Shown here piece by piece: positions 36,311 to 48,589 of a DNA stretch of 64,000 nucleotides. Location: NCBI GenBank assembly GCA_014526335.1, contig JACTAT010000215.1:454001-518000 (forward strand). Reading direction: 5' to 3'. Source of the DNA: Chrysaora quinquecirrha. Lineage: Eukaryota; Cnidaria; Scyphozoa; Semaeostomeae; Pelagiidae. Position numbers and translations under genes: made by a program. The notes beneath the pieces were generated by a model. The model did no database searches, had not been told where the DNA came from, and was given only the letters and a program-made list of their open reading frames with translations. The first letter of the stretch is position 1. Every line of letters begins with the position of its first letter.

Positions 36311-36769
36311 CACAGGGCAAGAGTTTTAGAACAAAGTTTTCGCTGAAAAAATAAAAACTTTATTGCTGTTTGCTTTCTTTTCATTTCTTTTTTCCTTCAA
36401 TTTTCAATCTTATTTTTTTTATTTCATTTTTTTCTTTTTTATTTACGTTTCAATTTCTTCTTCCTCTTTTACTTCCGCTTTTCTTTCTTTGAAACCACGT
36501 GACCCATCGGGACCACAGGGTGGCCGGGTGATGTAGAAATTTCTGAGGGAAAAATAAAGAATTTTCAACCCTATGCCCATGCAATTTTTCTGCCTGGCAG
36601 TTGAGGCCTGGTCAAACTGGTCAAAGTTGTTGGCAAATTTTATCAAAATTAGACGTTAACGCAGGAGTGAGCGTTTTGGTTCCCCTGTTTGGGCTATCCT
36701 CTGCCAGGGTCTCTGATCCAGTTCGAGGCTGTCGAGCAACTTTACTGTACACCACTGGCCAAAATTCCC

Positions 36770-37161
36770 GCTAGCGAATCTATAATCACTAATGTGGTGG
36801 ATAATCACTACTGTGGTGGTACTTTTTGCGTACTGTGGTGGTAGTTTCTGCGTAATGTGGCGGATAATCATTACTGTGGTGGTGAATACGAAATCATAGC
36901 AAAACCCTATAGATCAAGCAAGAAAAAACCACAACATCCACCACAGCGCGCAAAAATACCACTACATCAAGCATAATAACCCACCACAGTAGTGATTATC
37001 CACCACAGTACGCCAAAACTACCACCACATCAAGCAAAGTACCCCACCAAATCAAGCATAATAACCCACAACAGTAATGATTATCCACCACAGTACGCAG
37101 AAAGTACCACCACAGTAGTGATTATCCACCATGGTAGTGATTATAGATTCGCTAGCGTGAA
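36770..37161. mobile_element. Foldback element FB1
   Basis: Termini GCTAGCGAATCTATAATCAC and its exact inverted complement at 37141-37160. The arms are tandem CACTACTGTGGTGG and TGCGTACTGTGGTGG units and are mirror-related around a spacer at about 36883-36925 containing ATCAAGCAAGAAAAAAC. Confidence 0.85.
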
Positions 37162-37423
37162 ATCGTAAAAAAAAAACAAACAAATGAAAGAACCTTACGT
37201 TGGAGCGGGAGGCAGGGAGACTCTCTTCCTCAAGACCGGTCTCTTGTCGCTTTCTCTGTGAAAATATGAAAATTCTGTTGTGAAAATCCAAATTGAACAG
37301 CTTAATAATATACGGTTAGTAACTGGCCTTACGACTGACACTCTTGCAGTAAAGCTTGTTCGAATGACCTCAACTTTTCGCTTGACAACCCTCAACTTTT
37401 TGTCGAGATAATAGTCGTTTTCA

Positions 37424-38898
37424 TGCTAGCGAATCTATGCGCACTTCTGTGATGGATACGTACTACTGTGGTGTTACATTTTGCGTACTGTGGTGGTGTT
37501 TTTTGTGTATACTGTGGTGGATATACACTACTTTGGTGGGTTATTATGCTTGATGTAGTGGGTTATTATGCTTGATGTGGTGGGTTATTATGCTTGATGT
37601 GGTTGGTTATTATGCTTGATGTGGTGGGTTATTATGCTTGATGTGGTTGTATTTTTGCGTACTGTGATGGATACGCACTACTGTGGTGGTATATTTTGCG
37701 TACTGTGGTGGTGTTTTTGCGTACTGTGGTGGATATACACTACTTTGGTGGGTTATTATGCTTGATGTAGTGGGTTATTATGCTTGATGTGGTGGGTTAT
37801 TATGCTTGATGTGGTTGGTTATTATGCTTGATGTGGTGGGTTATTATGCTTGATGTGGTTGTATTTTTGCGTACTGTGATGGATACGCACTACTGTGGTG
37901 GTATATTTTGCGTACTGTGGTGGTGTTTTTGCGTACTGTGGTGGATATACACTACTTTGGTGGGTTATTATGCTTTATGTGGTGGGTTATTATGCTTGAT
38001 GTGGTATTTTTGCGTACTGTGATATGGATACGCACTACTGTGGTGGTATATTTTGCGTACTGTGGTGGTGTTTTTTGTGTACTGTGGTGGTTACGTACTT
38101 CTGTGGTGGGTTATTATGCTTGATGTGGTGGATTAAAATGCTTTATGAAGTGGGTTATTCTGCTTGATGTGGTGATGTTTTTGCCTACCGTGGTGGATAA
38201 GCACTACTGTGGTTGGTTATTGTATTATGCTTGATGTGGTGAGTTATTATGCTTGGTGTGGTGGATTTTGTTGTTTTTTCTTGCTTGATCAATAGATTTT
38301 AGCTATGATTTAATACCAATCACAGTACGCAAAAAATACCACCACACCAAGCATAATGACCCACCACAGTAGTACGTTTCCACCATTGTACACAAAAAAC
38401 ACCCCCACAACAACATATTAACCAACCACAGAAAGCATTATAACCCACCACAGTAGTGCTTATCCACCACAGTACGCAAGAAACAACACCACACCAAGCA
38501 TAATAACCCACCACAACAAGCATTATAACCCACTACAGCAGTGCTTATCCACCACAGTACGCAATAAACAGCACCACACCAAGCATAATAACCCACCACA
38601 ACAAGCATAATAACCCATCACAGTAGTGCTTATCCACCACAGTACGCAAGAAACAACACCACACCAAGCACAATAACCCACCACAACAAGCATAATAACC
38701 CATCACAGTAGTGCTTATCCACCACAGTACGCAAGAAACAACACCACACCAAGCACAATAACCCACCACAACAAGCATTATAACCCACCACAGAAGTGCT
38801 TATCCACCACAGTACACAAAAAACACCACCACAGTATGCAAAATATACCACCACAGTAATGCGTAGACACCACAGTAGTCCTATAGATTCACTAGCGT
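37424..38898. mobile_element. Foldback element FB2 (same family as FB1)
   Basis: Ends GCTAGCGAATCTAT (37425) and inverted GCTAGTGAATCTAT (to about 38897). The left arm (to about 38265) and right arm (from about 38320) are inverted arrays of TGCGTACTGTGGTGG and GGTTATTATGCTTGATGTGG units. The spacer is the inverted relative of the FB1 spacer. The arms are much longer than in FB1. All ORFs here are repeat translations. Confidence 0.88.
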
Positions 38899-38939
38899 TG
38901 TTCTTATACTGGGCGATGTCATGTCATTGTCGAGGAAAG

Positions 38940-39093
38940 CGAGGGGCAAATCACTTTCCTTAGAAGTGGACGAGATTTTTGGGATTTTCACAAAAGAACA
39001 ATAGAATTTCCTGAAAATTATTAAAGGATTTTCGAAAAAACAATAGGATTTTTCAAAAAGTGGACGAGATTTTTTGGAGTGATTTGCCCCTCG
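38940..39093. mobile_element. 154-bp MITE with 8-bp target duplication
   Basis: Termini CGAGGGGCAAATCACT and its complement, flanked by GAGGAAAG (38932-38939, 39094-39101). A diverged relative with CCGAGGGGC ends lies at about 43246-43372. Confidence 0.8.
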
Positions 39094-39176
39094 GAGGAAA
39101 GTTTTGACAACTTCAAATTCATTGCTTGACTTCCCCTGACATAACTATTGTCCGAAGTGTAGGGATTTTTGGAGGT

Positions 39177-42100
39177 TCACCCCGCATAACGTATGTGCAG
39201 TACAGTGGTGGGTGTGCAGTACAGTGGTGGATGTTCAGTACAGTGGAGGGATACCATGAGTACAGTGGAGGGATGCCATGAGTACAGTGGTGGATGTTCA
39301 GTACAGTGGAGGGATACCTGGAGTACAGTGGAGGGATACCATGAGTACAGTGGTGGATGTTCAGTACAGTGGAGGGATACCATGAGTACAGTGGAGGGAT
39401 ACCATGAGTACAGTGGTGGATGTTCAGTACAGTGGAGGGATACCATGAGTACAGTGGAGGGATACCATGAGTACGGTGGTGGATGTTCAGTACAGTGGAG
39501 GGATACCATGAGTTGCGTGGAGGGATACCATGAGTACAGTGGAGGGATACCATGAGTACGGTGGTGGATGTTCAGTACAGTGGAGGGATACCATGAGTTG
39601 CGTGGAGGGATACCATGAGTACAGTGGAGGGATGCCATGAGTACAGTGGTGGATGTTCAGTACAGTGGAGGGATACCTGGAGTACAGTGGTGGATGTTCA
39701 GTACAGTGGAGGGATACCATGAGTTGGGTGGAGGGATACCATCAGTACAGTGGAGGGATACCATGAGTACGGTGGTGGATGTTCAGTACAGTGGAGGGAT
39801 ACCATCAGTACAGTGGAGGGATACCATCAGTACAGGGGTGGATGTTCAGTACAGTGGAGGATACCATCAGTACAGGGGTGGATGTTCAGTACAGTGGAGG
39901 ATACCATCAGTACAGTGGTGGGCGTGCAACTCATTAGAGAAATTGCAACGGTGTTGTATGAAAGGAAGTATCTCTAAGCAGACAGTGATGCGTTTTGTGG
40001 GATACATACGCATACATCTGTAAAAAACAGCTCTAAACATACGCTTTTTTAATAGAAGAGTGTTCTGGGCTTCCATTTTTTGAAAAGTCGCGCTAATTAA
40101 TACAACTAGTTATTGATACCTGACTCCCGACGCTCGCTGCTTTCTTATAGAGAGTCAGTTGCGCGAAATGCCAACTCTAGACAACCATGAAATATTGAAC
40201 CATTCAAAAACTTTCAATGAATCAAAGTCGAATTATATTTCCTTACACAACACGATAAATACATAAATACCGTAAGAATACTACGAAACTCACCTATAGA
40301 CCCAGGAATGGGTTATAGAAACTAAACAAAATCTAGAAATAGTAGCTATTCAAAAAGCAAAATACTCGTATACTAACAAAAGTTGAGTTTACCAACAAAA
40401 CGAAAATCGTATTATGATAAAAAGTATTAACCACAAATTATTGTTGTCAAATCAATAACTAGTTGTATTAATGAGCGCGACTTTTCAAAAAATGGAAGCC
40501 CAGAACACTCTTCTATTAAAAAAGCGTATGTTTAGAGCTGTTTTTTACAGATGTATGCGTATGTATCCCACAAAACGCATCACTGTCTGCTTAGAGATAC
40601 TTCCCGTTCATACAACACCGTTGCAATTTCTCTAATGAGTTGCACGCCCACCACTGTACTGATGGTATCCCTCCACTGTACTGAACATCCACCCCTGTAC
40701 TGATGGTATCCCTCCACTGTACTGAGCATCCACCCCTGTACTGATGGTATCCCTCCACTGTACTGATGGTATCCCTCCACTGTACTGAACATCCACCACC
40801 GTACTCATGGTATCCCTCCACTGTACTGATGGTATCCCTCCACCCAACTCATGGTATCCCTCCACTGTACTGAACATCCACCACTGTACTCATGGCATCC
40901 CTCCACTGTACTCATGGTATCCCTCCACGCAACTCATGGTATCCCTCCACTGTACTGAACATCCACCACTGTACTCATGGCATCCCTCCACTGTACTCAT
41001 GGTATCCCTCCACGCAACTCATGGTATCCATCCACTGTACTGAACATCCACCACCGTACTCATGGTATCCCTCCACTGTACTCATGGTATCCCTCCACTG
41101 TACTGAACATCCACCACTGTACTCATGGTATCCCTCCACTGTACTCATGGTATCCCTCCACTGTACTGAACATCCACCACTGTACTCATGGTATCCCTCC
41201 ACTGTACTCATGGTATCCCTCCACTGTACTGAACATCCACCACTGTACTCATGGCATCCCTCCACTGTACTCATGGTATCCCTCCACGCAACTCATGGTA
41301 TCCCTCCACTGTACTGAACATCCACCACTGTACTCATGGTATCCCTCCACTGTACTCATGGTATCCCTCCACTGTACTGAACATCCACCACTGTACTCAT
41401 GGTATCCCTCCACTGTACTCATGGTATCCCTCCACTGTACTGAACATCCACCACTGTACTCATGGTATCCCTCCACTGTACTCATGGTATCCCTCCACTG
41501 TACTGAACATCCACCACCGTACTCATGGTATCCCTCCACTGTACTCATGGTATCCCTCCACTGTACTCATGGTATCCCTCCACTGTACTGAACATCCACC
41601 ACTGTACTCATGGTATCCCTCCACTGTACTCATGGTATCCCTCCACTGTACTGAACATCCACCACTGTACTCATGGTATCCCTCCACTGTACTCATGGTA
41701 TCCCTCCACTGTACTGAACATCCACCACTGTACTCATGGTATCCCTCCACGCAACTCATGGTATCCCTCCACTGTACTGAACATCCACCACCGTACTCAT
41801 GGTATCCCTCCACTGTACTCATGGTATCCCTCCACTGTACTGAACATCCACCACTGTACTCATGGTATCCCTCCACTGTACTCATGGTATCCCTCCACTG
41901 TACTGAACATCCACCACTGTACTCATGGTATCCCTCCACTGTACTCCAGGTATCCCTCCACTGTACTGAACATCCACCACTGTACTCATGGCATCCCTCC
42001 ACTGTACTCATGGTATCCCTCCAAGCAACTCATGGTATCCCTCCACTGTACTGAACATCCACCACCGTACTCATGGTATCCCTCCACTGTACTCATGGTA

Positions 42101-42767
42101 TCCCTCCACGCAACTCATGGTATCCCTCCACTGTACTGAACATCCACCACCGTACTCATGGTATCCCTCCACTGTACTCATGGTATCCCTCCACTGTACT
42201 CATGGTATCCCTCCACTGTACTGAACATCCACCACTGTACTCATGGTATCCCTCCACTGTACTCATGGTATCCCTCCACTGTACTGAACATCCACCACTG
42301 TACTCATGGTATCCCTCCACGCAACTCATGGTATCCCTCCACTGTACTGAACATCCACCACCGTACTCATGGTATCCCTCCACTGTACTCATGGTATCCC
42401 TCCACTGTACTGAACATCCACCACTGTACTCATGGTATCCCTCCACTGTACTCATGGTATCCCTCCACTGTACTGAACATCCACCACTGTACTCATGGTA
42501 TCCCTCCACTGTACTCCAGGTATCCCTCCACTGTACTGAACATCCACCACTGTACTCATGGCATCCCTCCACTGTACTCATGGTATCCCTCCACGCAACT
42601 CATGGTATCCCTCCACTGTACTGAACATCCACCACCGTACTCATGGTATCCCTCCACTGTACTCATGGTATCCCTCCACGCAACTCATGGTATCCCTCCA
42701 CTGTACTGAACATCCACCACTGTACTGCACACCCACCACTGTACTGCACATACGTTATGCGGGGTGA
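39177..42767. mobile_element. Giant foldback element FB3 with satellite arms
   Basis: Outer ends TCACCCCGCATAACGTATG and its exact inverted complement. The left arm is about 0.94 kb (to about 40118) and the right arm about 2.3 kb (from about 40453). Both are arrays of AGTACAGTGGTGG, GATGTTCAGTAC and AGGGATACCATGAG units in opposite orientation. A unique 0.33-kb spacer separates them. The inner ends are single-copy and complementary, containing ACAACTAGTTATTGAT. The many overlapping ORFs are artefacts of the repeat lacking stops. Confidence 0.9.
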
Positions 42768-43466
42768 GGTTTGTAGACTGGGTTGTAGGGAAAACCTACA
42801 GTAGAAATCATGAAAACTAGGTAGATTTTTCAAAAATTTAGGTATTTTTCAGAAAATATGAAATTCTGGGAATTTTCTCAACAAAATTGCAAAATTCTGA
42901 TGTTTTTGCTTTGTTGAAGCTTCAAAAAGACTTTAAAAACCATAGTTTATCAATCATTGAGACCTCTGTTTCGAACAACTGCGACGTTGCCTCCTGGGAA
43001 TCGCACCCTATTGTGGATCTGTGATGAGTCTAATGACGCGAAATTTTTGTCATTTTTTAGGTCACATGATACCCACGTGGTAGAAAATAGGTGGAACATG
43101 GGTAGATTTATCAAAATGTAGGGATTTTTAGGTAGAATTTGGGGGGAAATACGTAGGTGGACCGTAGGTAGAAAACGCATGCGTGGTAGGGAAAAACTGA
43201 ATGTCAAGAGTCGAGCATTTTCGAGTGAAATGTTGAGAGCGTGTGAACCGAGGGGCGATTCACTCCTTCGAAATCTCGCACATCCTGGCTTTAAACGCAT
43301 TGTTTTGAAAATCTTTCTGTTTTAGTTAGAAACTCGCATAACTCTTTGAAGAGTGAAGAGCCCCTCGGTTTGAAAAAATTTCTTAGAACATTACTACAAC
43401 TCATAGATTGACCTAAATGTAAACTAGTCAGCGAAACTAACGCACGGTAGAATTTGTATAACATAC

Positions 43467-43549
43467 GTTGAAATACGTCGAATTTGAATGGCGCTATTCT
43501 TTGCATTCTTGTGACATTTTACCACAACGAATTCAACGATGTCACCGGC
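43467..43549 (-). CDS. CSDE1: CSDE1-like gene, exon 13 (cold-shock domain C-terminal half)
   Basis: An 83-nt exon after a TTTCCTTAG acceptor, starting AGDIVEFVVVKCHKNAKNSA, the (A)GDxVEF strand of a cold-shock domain. A strong GTATGT donor follows. It matches the position after the last FFH motif in CSDE1. The C-terminal exon(s) expected further downstream were not identified. Confidence 0.8.
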
Positions 43550-43569
43550 CTAAGGAAATAAAAAGAGAA

Positions 43570-45790
43570 AAAACGTTTAATCATGGGGATAGATAAGAAA
43601 TAGAGAAATAGCAATTACTAAGACGGAAATAAAAAAGAACAACAGTAACACTGAATAGAGTAAGACAAACAAGAAAAACGCAAAAAATGATAAAAAGAAA
43701 GAGAAAAACAGAAGACAAAAAGGAAAAGAAAACAGAAGACAAAATTAAAAAATTAGAAGAACAATGACTATCAAGATTGTGGATAAAACCATTAAGAAGA
43801 GCAGAAAGGGGTAGGAAGATTTTGACGATGTGATAAGGAGAAAAAGAAGAAGAAGAGTAATAATGAGAAAACCAGGAAATGAAGTAGTGGAAGAAGAAGA
43901 AGAAAAAGGGAATGACAAGGAAGACATTGAGGAGGAAGAAGGGGAAAGGCAAAGAAAAACACACAAAACCAAGAAGATAAGAAAGTTAAAGAAAACAGTA
44001 GAAAACATATTGAAAGAGGAATGCCTATCAAGATTGTGGATAAAACCATTAAGAAGAGCAGAAATGGGTAGGAAGATTTTGACAATGGGATAAGTAGAAA
44101 GGGAAGAAGAAGACTAATGAGAAAACCAGGAAATGAAGTAGTGGAAGAAGAAGAGGAAGACAAAGAAAAAAGTAAAAAACGAGGAAGTCAAAGGCAAACA
44201 ACAAAGTAAAATACTGAAGAGCAAAAATTGGAAGAAGAATGCCTATCAAGATTGTGGATAAAACCATTAAGAAGAGCAGAAACGGGTAGGAAGATTTTGA
44301 CGATGTGGTAAGGAGAAAAAGAAGAAGAGTAATAATGAGAAAACATGGAAATGAAGTAGTGGAAGAAGAAGAGGAAGAAAAGGGGAATGACGAGGAAGAC
44401 ATGGAGGAAGAAGAAGGGGAAAGGCAAAAAAACAAAAAAAACCAAGAAGATAAGAAAGTAAAAGAAAACAGTAGAAAACATATTGGAAGAGCAATGCCTA
44501 TCAAGATTGTGGATAAAACCATTAAGAAGAGCAGAAACGGGCAGGAAGATTTTGACGATGGGATAAGGAGAAAAAAAAGAAGAAGAGTAATAATGAGAAA
44601 ACAAGTACGAAGAAGATGAAGTAGAGAAAGACAAAGGGAATGATAATGAAGAAATGGAAGAAGAAGAAGAGGAAGACAAAGAAAAAAGTAAAATATGAGG
44701 AGGTCAGAGGCGAATAAAAGTTCAAAAGAGAAGACGACTAATAGTCAGAAGAAAGTGAAGAAGAAGTGGGCGAAAAACGAGAACGACAAAGAAGAAGTCA
44801 AGGAGAACAAAGGAGGATGAGAAAGTGGGAAGAAGAAGTAGAAGAAGTAGATAGATGAAGAGAAAAAGAAGAAGGAAAAAGAAGAAAAAAGCAATGAAAA
44901 TAAAGGATAAAAAGAAAAGAAAATATAAACATAAAGGAGGATGAAATGGGATGAAGACAAGAAGATGAAGTGGGAAGAGAAGAAGGAGTAGAAATATTAA
45001 GGAAATAAAAACAAATAACAACAGGAAGAAGAAAAAGTAAACAACAACAAAGCAACAAAGACAGAGAAAAAGAAACAGCAGCAGAAGAAGTCTAGAGGAA
45101 AATATTCAAATCTGTTGCTGTTGAGGGATCCGATAGACAAAATCTGCAAAATGGAGAGTGACAAAAGAAAGTCAGTTTTGTGTAAAAGGAGATAACACAA
45201 AAAATTGAACCTGTAGATCTCAATTATAATGACGAAGGAGAAGAAGCAAGAGAAGACGGAGGAGGATAAAAGTGAGCATAAAAAGAATGTTATTCGACAT
45301 AAAAGCAACAAAATGGAACTTCAACTTTTGAGAAAAGAAGAAAAAAGAAAACGGGGAGAACGAGAAAGAGAAGAAGGGGGAGAGAGGGCAAGTAGAAAAA
45401 GACAAAGAAGAAGACGGAGGAGGTGGGGATGGAGAGGAAAAGGCAGAGAGGGGGAAGACGAAGAAGAAAAAGAAGGAGGAGGAGGAGGAGAAGAAGAGGC
45501 TCAGGGAGAGAAGAAGAAAAGACATATGAAGGGAAAGGAGAAGGACCACGAGGAGAAGAAAGAACGGGAGACGAAGACAAGAAAAGAGCAGAAGAAAGAG
45601 AAGAAGAAGAAGAAGAAGAAGAAGAAGAAGAAGAAGAAAAGGGAGAAGAGTAAGAGGAGAAGAAAGAGAATGAGAAGAGTGGGTAGAGAGAGGGGAAAGA
45701 AGAAAGAAAAGAAGAAAAATGAGAACAAGCAGGAAGAAACAATAGGAGAAAAAGGAGGAAGACCAAAACATAAAACATCGAATTGAAAGG
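43570..45790. repeat. 2.2-kb polypurine tract with ~220-255-bp repeats
   Basis: The plus strand is almost entirely A and G, dominated by GAAGAAGAAG. The phrase GATTGTGGATAAAACCATTA recurs near 43776, 44031, 44250 and 44504. It lies in the CSDE1-like intron between exons 12 and 13. The long Ser/Phe/Leu or Lys/Glu ORFs are composition artefacts. Confidence 0.9.
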
Positions 45791-45966
45791 GTAAAACCAA
45801 AAAGGCTCTGGCAGATCTAAAGACAAAAAACAAAGTTAAATAAACACTCAATAACATACCTAAGCCCAGCAGTATATGACATATATAATATGAAAAAAAT
45901 ATGATACGGAATATATAATATGAAATAAAATAGAAATAGCTTGAAAGGAATTGACTTCAACAAGAC

Positions 45967-46053
45967 CTGTAGATTTTTACAATCATCAGAAACTTCGCTC
46001 ATGTGGAAGAAGAGGTTCTTGCAGTCTTCCATTTCAAATGTGATGAATCCATA
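45967..46053 (-). CDS. CSDE1: CSDE1-like gene, exon 12 (cold-shock domain core)
   Basis: 29 codons, phase 0-0, encoding YGFITFEMEDCKNLFFHMSE and a short tail. The YGFI (RNP1-like) and FFH (RNP2-like) motifs are the RNA-contacting strands of a cold-shock domain. Splice sites are TTCCTAG and CAG|GTCTTG. Confidence 0.9.
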
Positions 46054-46309
46054 CTAGGAATATATGAAATGATAATAAAGATATCTGCCTAAAATGATTT
46101 AAAATAACAGGAAAATTACTGATAATGGACAAAAGGTTTGACTAATATGCAACACGATGATAAGCCAAGTAAGACAGGTCCCAAACACTAAACATCTGGT
46201 ATTTTCAGGGCAAACTTTAAATTCGGAATTTGAAATTTTGAAATTTGGAATTTGAATGAAAATTTATTATTTATCATGACCAAGATAAAATAAGAGAACC
46301 AAGATTAGT

Positions 46310-46850
46310 CTACTGTGGTGGATAATCACTACTGTGGTGGATATTATGCTTGCGCTGGTAGCAGTTTTGGTGTACTGTGCTGGATAATCACTACTGTGGT
46401 GGTTATTATGCTTGATGTGGTGGCAGTTATGGCGTACTGTGGTGGATAATCACTACTTGTGGTGGGTAACTATGCTTGCGGTGGTGGCAGTTTTGGCGTA
46501 CTGTGGCGGATAATCACTACTGTGGTGGATATTATGCTTGCGCTGGTGGCAGTTTTGGAGTACTGTGCTGGATAATCACTACTGTGGTGGTTATTATGCT
46601 TGCGCTGGTGGCAGTTTTGGTGTACTGTGCTGGATAATCACTACTGTGGTGGTTATTATGCTTGATGTGGTGGCAGTTTTGGCGTACTGTGCTGGATAAT
46701 CACTACTGTGGTGGTTATTATGCTTGCGCTGGTGGCAGTTTTGGTGTACTGTGCTGGATAATCACTACTGTGGTGGTTATTATGCTTGCGCTGGTGGCAG
46801 TTTTGGTGTACTGTGGTGGATAGTAACTACTGTGGTGGTACTATTTCAGA
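46310..46850. repeat. Tandem array, 62-bp unit x 9
   Basis: Strict 62-bp period marked by GGATAATCACTACTGTGGTG at about 46320, then every 62 bases to 46819. The unit shares GTACTGTG and CACTACTGTGGTGG with the FB1/FB2 arms, but there is no inverted partner. It lies in a CSDE1-like intron. Confidence 0.9.
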
Positions 46851-47230
46851 TTTTATTCATTGTTCATTATTCAGCAAAGTACTAACTATGCTGTACTGCT
46901 TTTTTTGTCAATTCATCAAATGGATTTTTTCGTAAGACAAATAATTCTTTCCTTCAAGCTTGATGGAGGTACGAGATTTTTTAGGTGCGGAACCTAAAAA
47001 TCAATATGACATTCGATGTCAATGTTTTTTGACCAAGAGAACAATAGAAATCAATAGTTTGCGCCATAAACTCGATTCCATGCTGACGGAAAGCCTTCGG
47101 CAGCGACTTAACATAGTTTGTATGCGAGATACCGGAAATCGCTTGAGAGAGCCTTTTGGTTGGCTCTCTATTCTGTGGTACGGCTCATCAGAGGCAATAC
47201 GGAAACTAATGAAACAAGAAGAGTACGAAC

Positions 47231-47338
47231 CTGTCCCTTAACTGATTCAATTGTACCTTTGTGGATGTTTCGGACGGAAGTGACGTTCATTGCACGTTGC
47301 TTCACGCCACTGTGGTCAATGGCGATTTGAAAAGTTGT
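47231..47338 (-). CDS. CSDE1: CSDE1-like gene, exon 11
   Basis: 36 codons, phase 0-0, starting TTFQIAIDHSGVKQRAMNV and ending GTIESVKGQ. This aligns with the last strand of a non-canonical CSD and the first strand of the next one in CSDE1. Splice sites are ATTTCAG and CAG|GTTCGT. Confidence 0.85.
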
Positions 47339-47459
47339 CTGAAATGAAATAAAAAGTGCTAAACTAATGAACCGAGTTATACAAATTTTGTTAGGAAATA
47401 TGAGTACTGAATACGGCTATTAGTTAAATTGAAAGTTAGGCCTAACAAACAAAGTCACG

Positions 47460-47775
47460 GCAGAGTGCCAAGCCAAGCCAAGCCAAGCCAAGCAACACAA
47501 CGTCAAGCAAAGCCAAGCCAAGCAAAGTCAAGCGAAGCCAAGCCGAGCTAAGCCAGTGCAAGCCAAACCATGCCAAGCCAAGCCAAGCCAAGCCATGTCA
47601 AGCGAAGCGAAGCCGAGTCAAGCCAAGTCAAGCCTAGCCAAGTTGAGCCAAACCAAACAAAGTTAAGCAAAGTCTAAAAACTCTGAGCAAGGAAATGTAA
47701 CGCCATACTAAGGCTACTTCAAGGCTACGTCAGGCCAAGTCAAGCCAAACAAAGTTAAGCAAAGATAAATAGACT
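47460..47775. repeat. (AAGCC)n-type simple repeat
   Basis: Degenerate pentanucleotide and decanucleotide repeats of AAGCC, AAGTC and AAGCA. Non-coding, between exons 10 and 11. Confidence 0.85.
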
Positions 47776-47789
47776 TAAAAGTGACATAC

Positions 47790-47936
47790 CTTATCTCCAA
47801 TATGCAACGGTTCTTTCTTGTTCACAAGACTTGTTATTGCAAATTTGAATAAGAGGGTTGTTTGATCATCATCGGGGGCACACCCTTTGACCTTCTGGGG
47901 TTCAGACACCTCAATCAGTCCTTCATATTCATCTTG
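47790..47936 (-). CDS. CSDE1: CSDE1-like gene, exon 10 (non-canonical CSD)
   Basis: 49 codons, phase 0-0, starting QDEYEGLIEVSEPQKVKG and ending PLHIGDK. The EYEGLIE strand and GDK match the non-canonical CSD that follows the penultimate region of CSDE1. Splice sites are TTGTTTAG and AAG|GTATGT. Confidence 0.88.
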
Positions 47937-48065
47937 CTAAACAAAAAAAGTAAACAAATGAAATAAAAAATATAACACACATTTTTGTGTTCACTCTCAG
48001 CTAATCAAAGAGAAATTAAGGATTCAATTTTTACACACTCCGCTCCGGATGTTATTGACATTCAC

Positions 48066-48425
48066 GTTTTTTTTTATAAGGAACCCTTGGTCTGAGTTGA
48101 GGCTTGAGCTCCTTAATTTTTCGACAAAATGAGACTGAAGTTCCTTATATTGTTCCTTGTCATGACATATGTTTGAATACTAATTTTTACAGGAAATTGA
48201 TATTAATTTGCTTAATTTTCTAACTTTAAATATAAATTGAGTCTTTTTTGGCAGAACGATGGGAAATATATTGTTATTCAGTTTCGTATTCGTACAAACC
48301 GTCTTGTTCTTGAAAAAATTCATTCCTAGTTTTTCATCCGAGCCTCGACAGTTCCTTAAAGTTCCTTAATTTTTTGGAAATTGTCAGCCTCGAGTTCCTT
48401 ATAAAGGTGTTCCTTATAAAAAAAA
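48066..48425. mobile_element. Dispersed MITE-like repeat (partner at 11236-11610)
   Basis: Inverted copy of the element in gene 1's intron, with TTTTTATAAGGAACC at both ends in inverted orientation. Confidence 0.72.
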
Positions 48426-48589
48426 CCTGTAGTGAAATTTGCTATTGTCTTGGCTATCTGGTATAGTGTAAATGGGTCTATCCGATATGAAAATCAAGGC
48501 ACAACGATAGCTATCAGGTATAATGTAAACACATGCCCTATCCGATGTGGGTTAATGCAAGGCACGACGCTCCGATAGCTATCCGGTAT

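Noticed and set aside
39119..42767. Many overlapping ORFs of 70-267 codons on both strands
   Set aside because: They translate the FB3 tandem unit, which lacks stops in several frames. All show the same repeated peptide (for example MVSLHCTEHPPLYSWYPS) on one strand and its antisense on the other.
45220..45826. Ser/Phe/Leu-rich and Lys/Glu-rich ORFs of up to 185 codons
   Set aside because: Composition artefacts of the polypurine tract; both strands are open and there is no domain or splice context.
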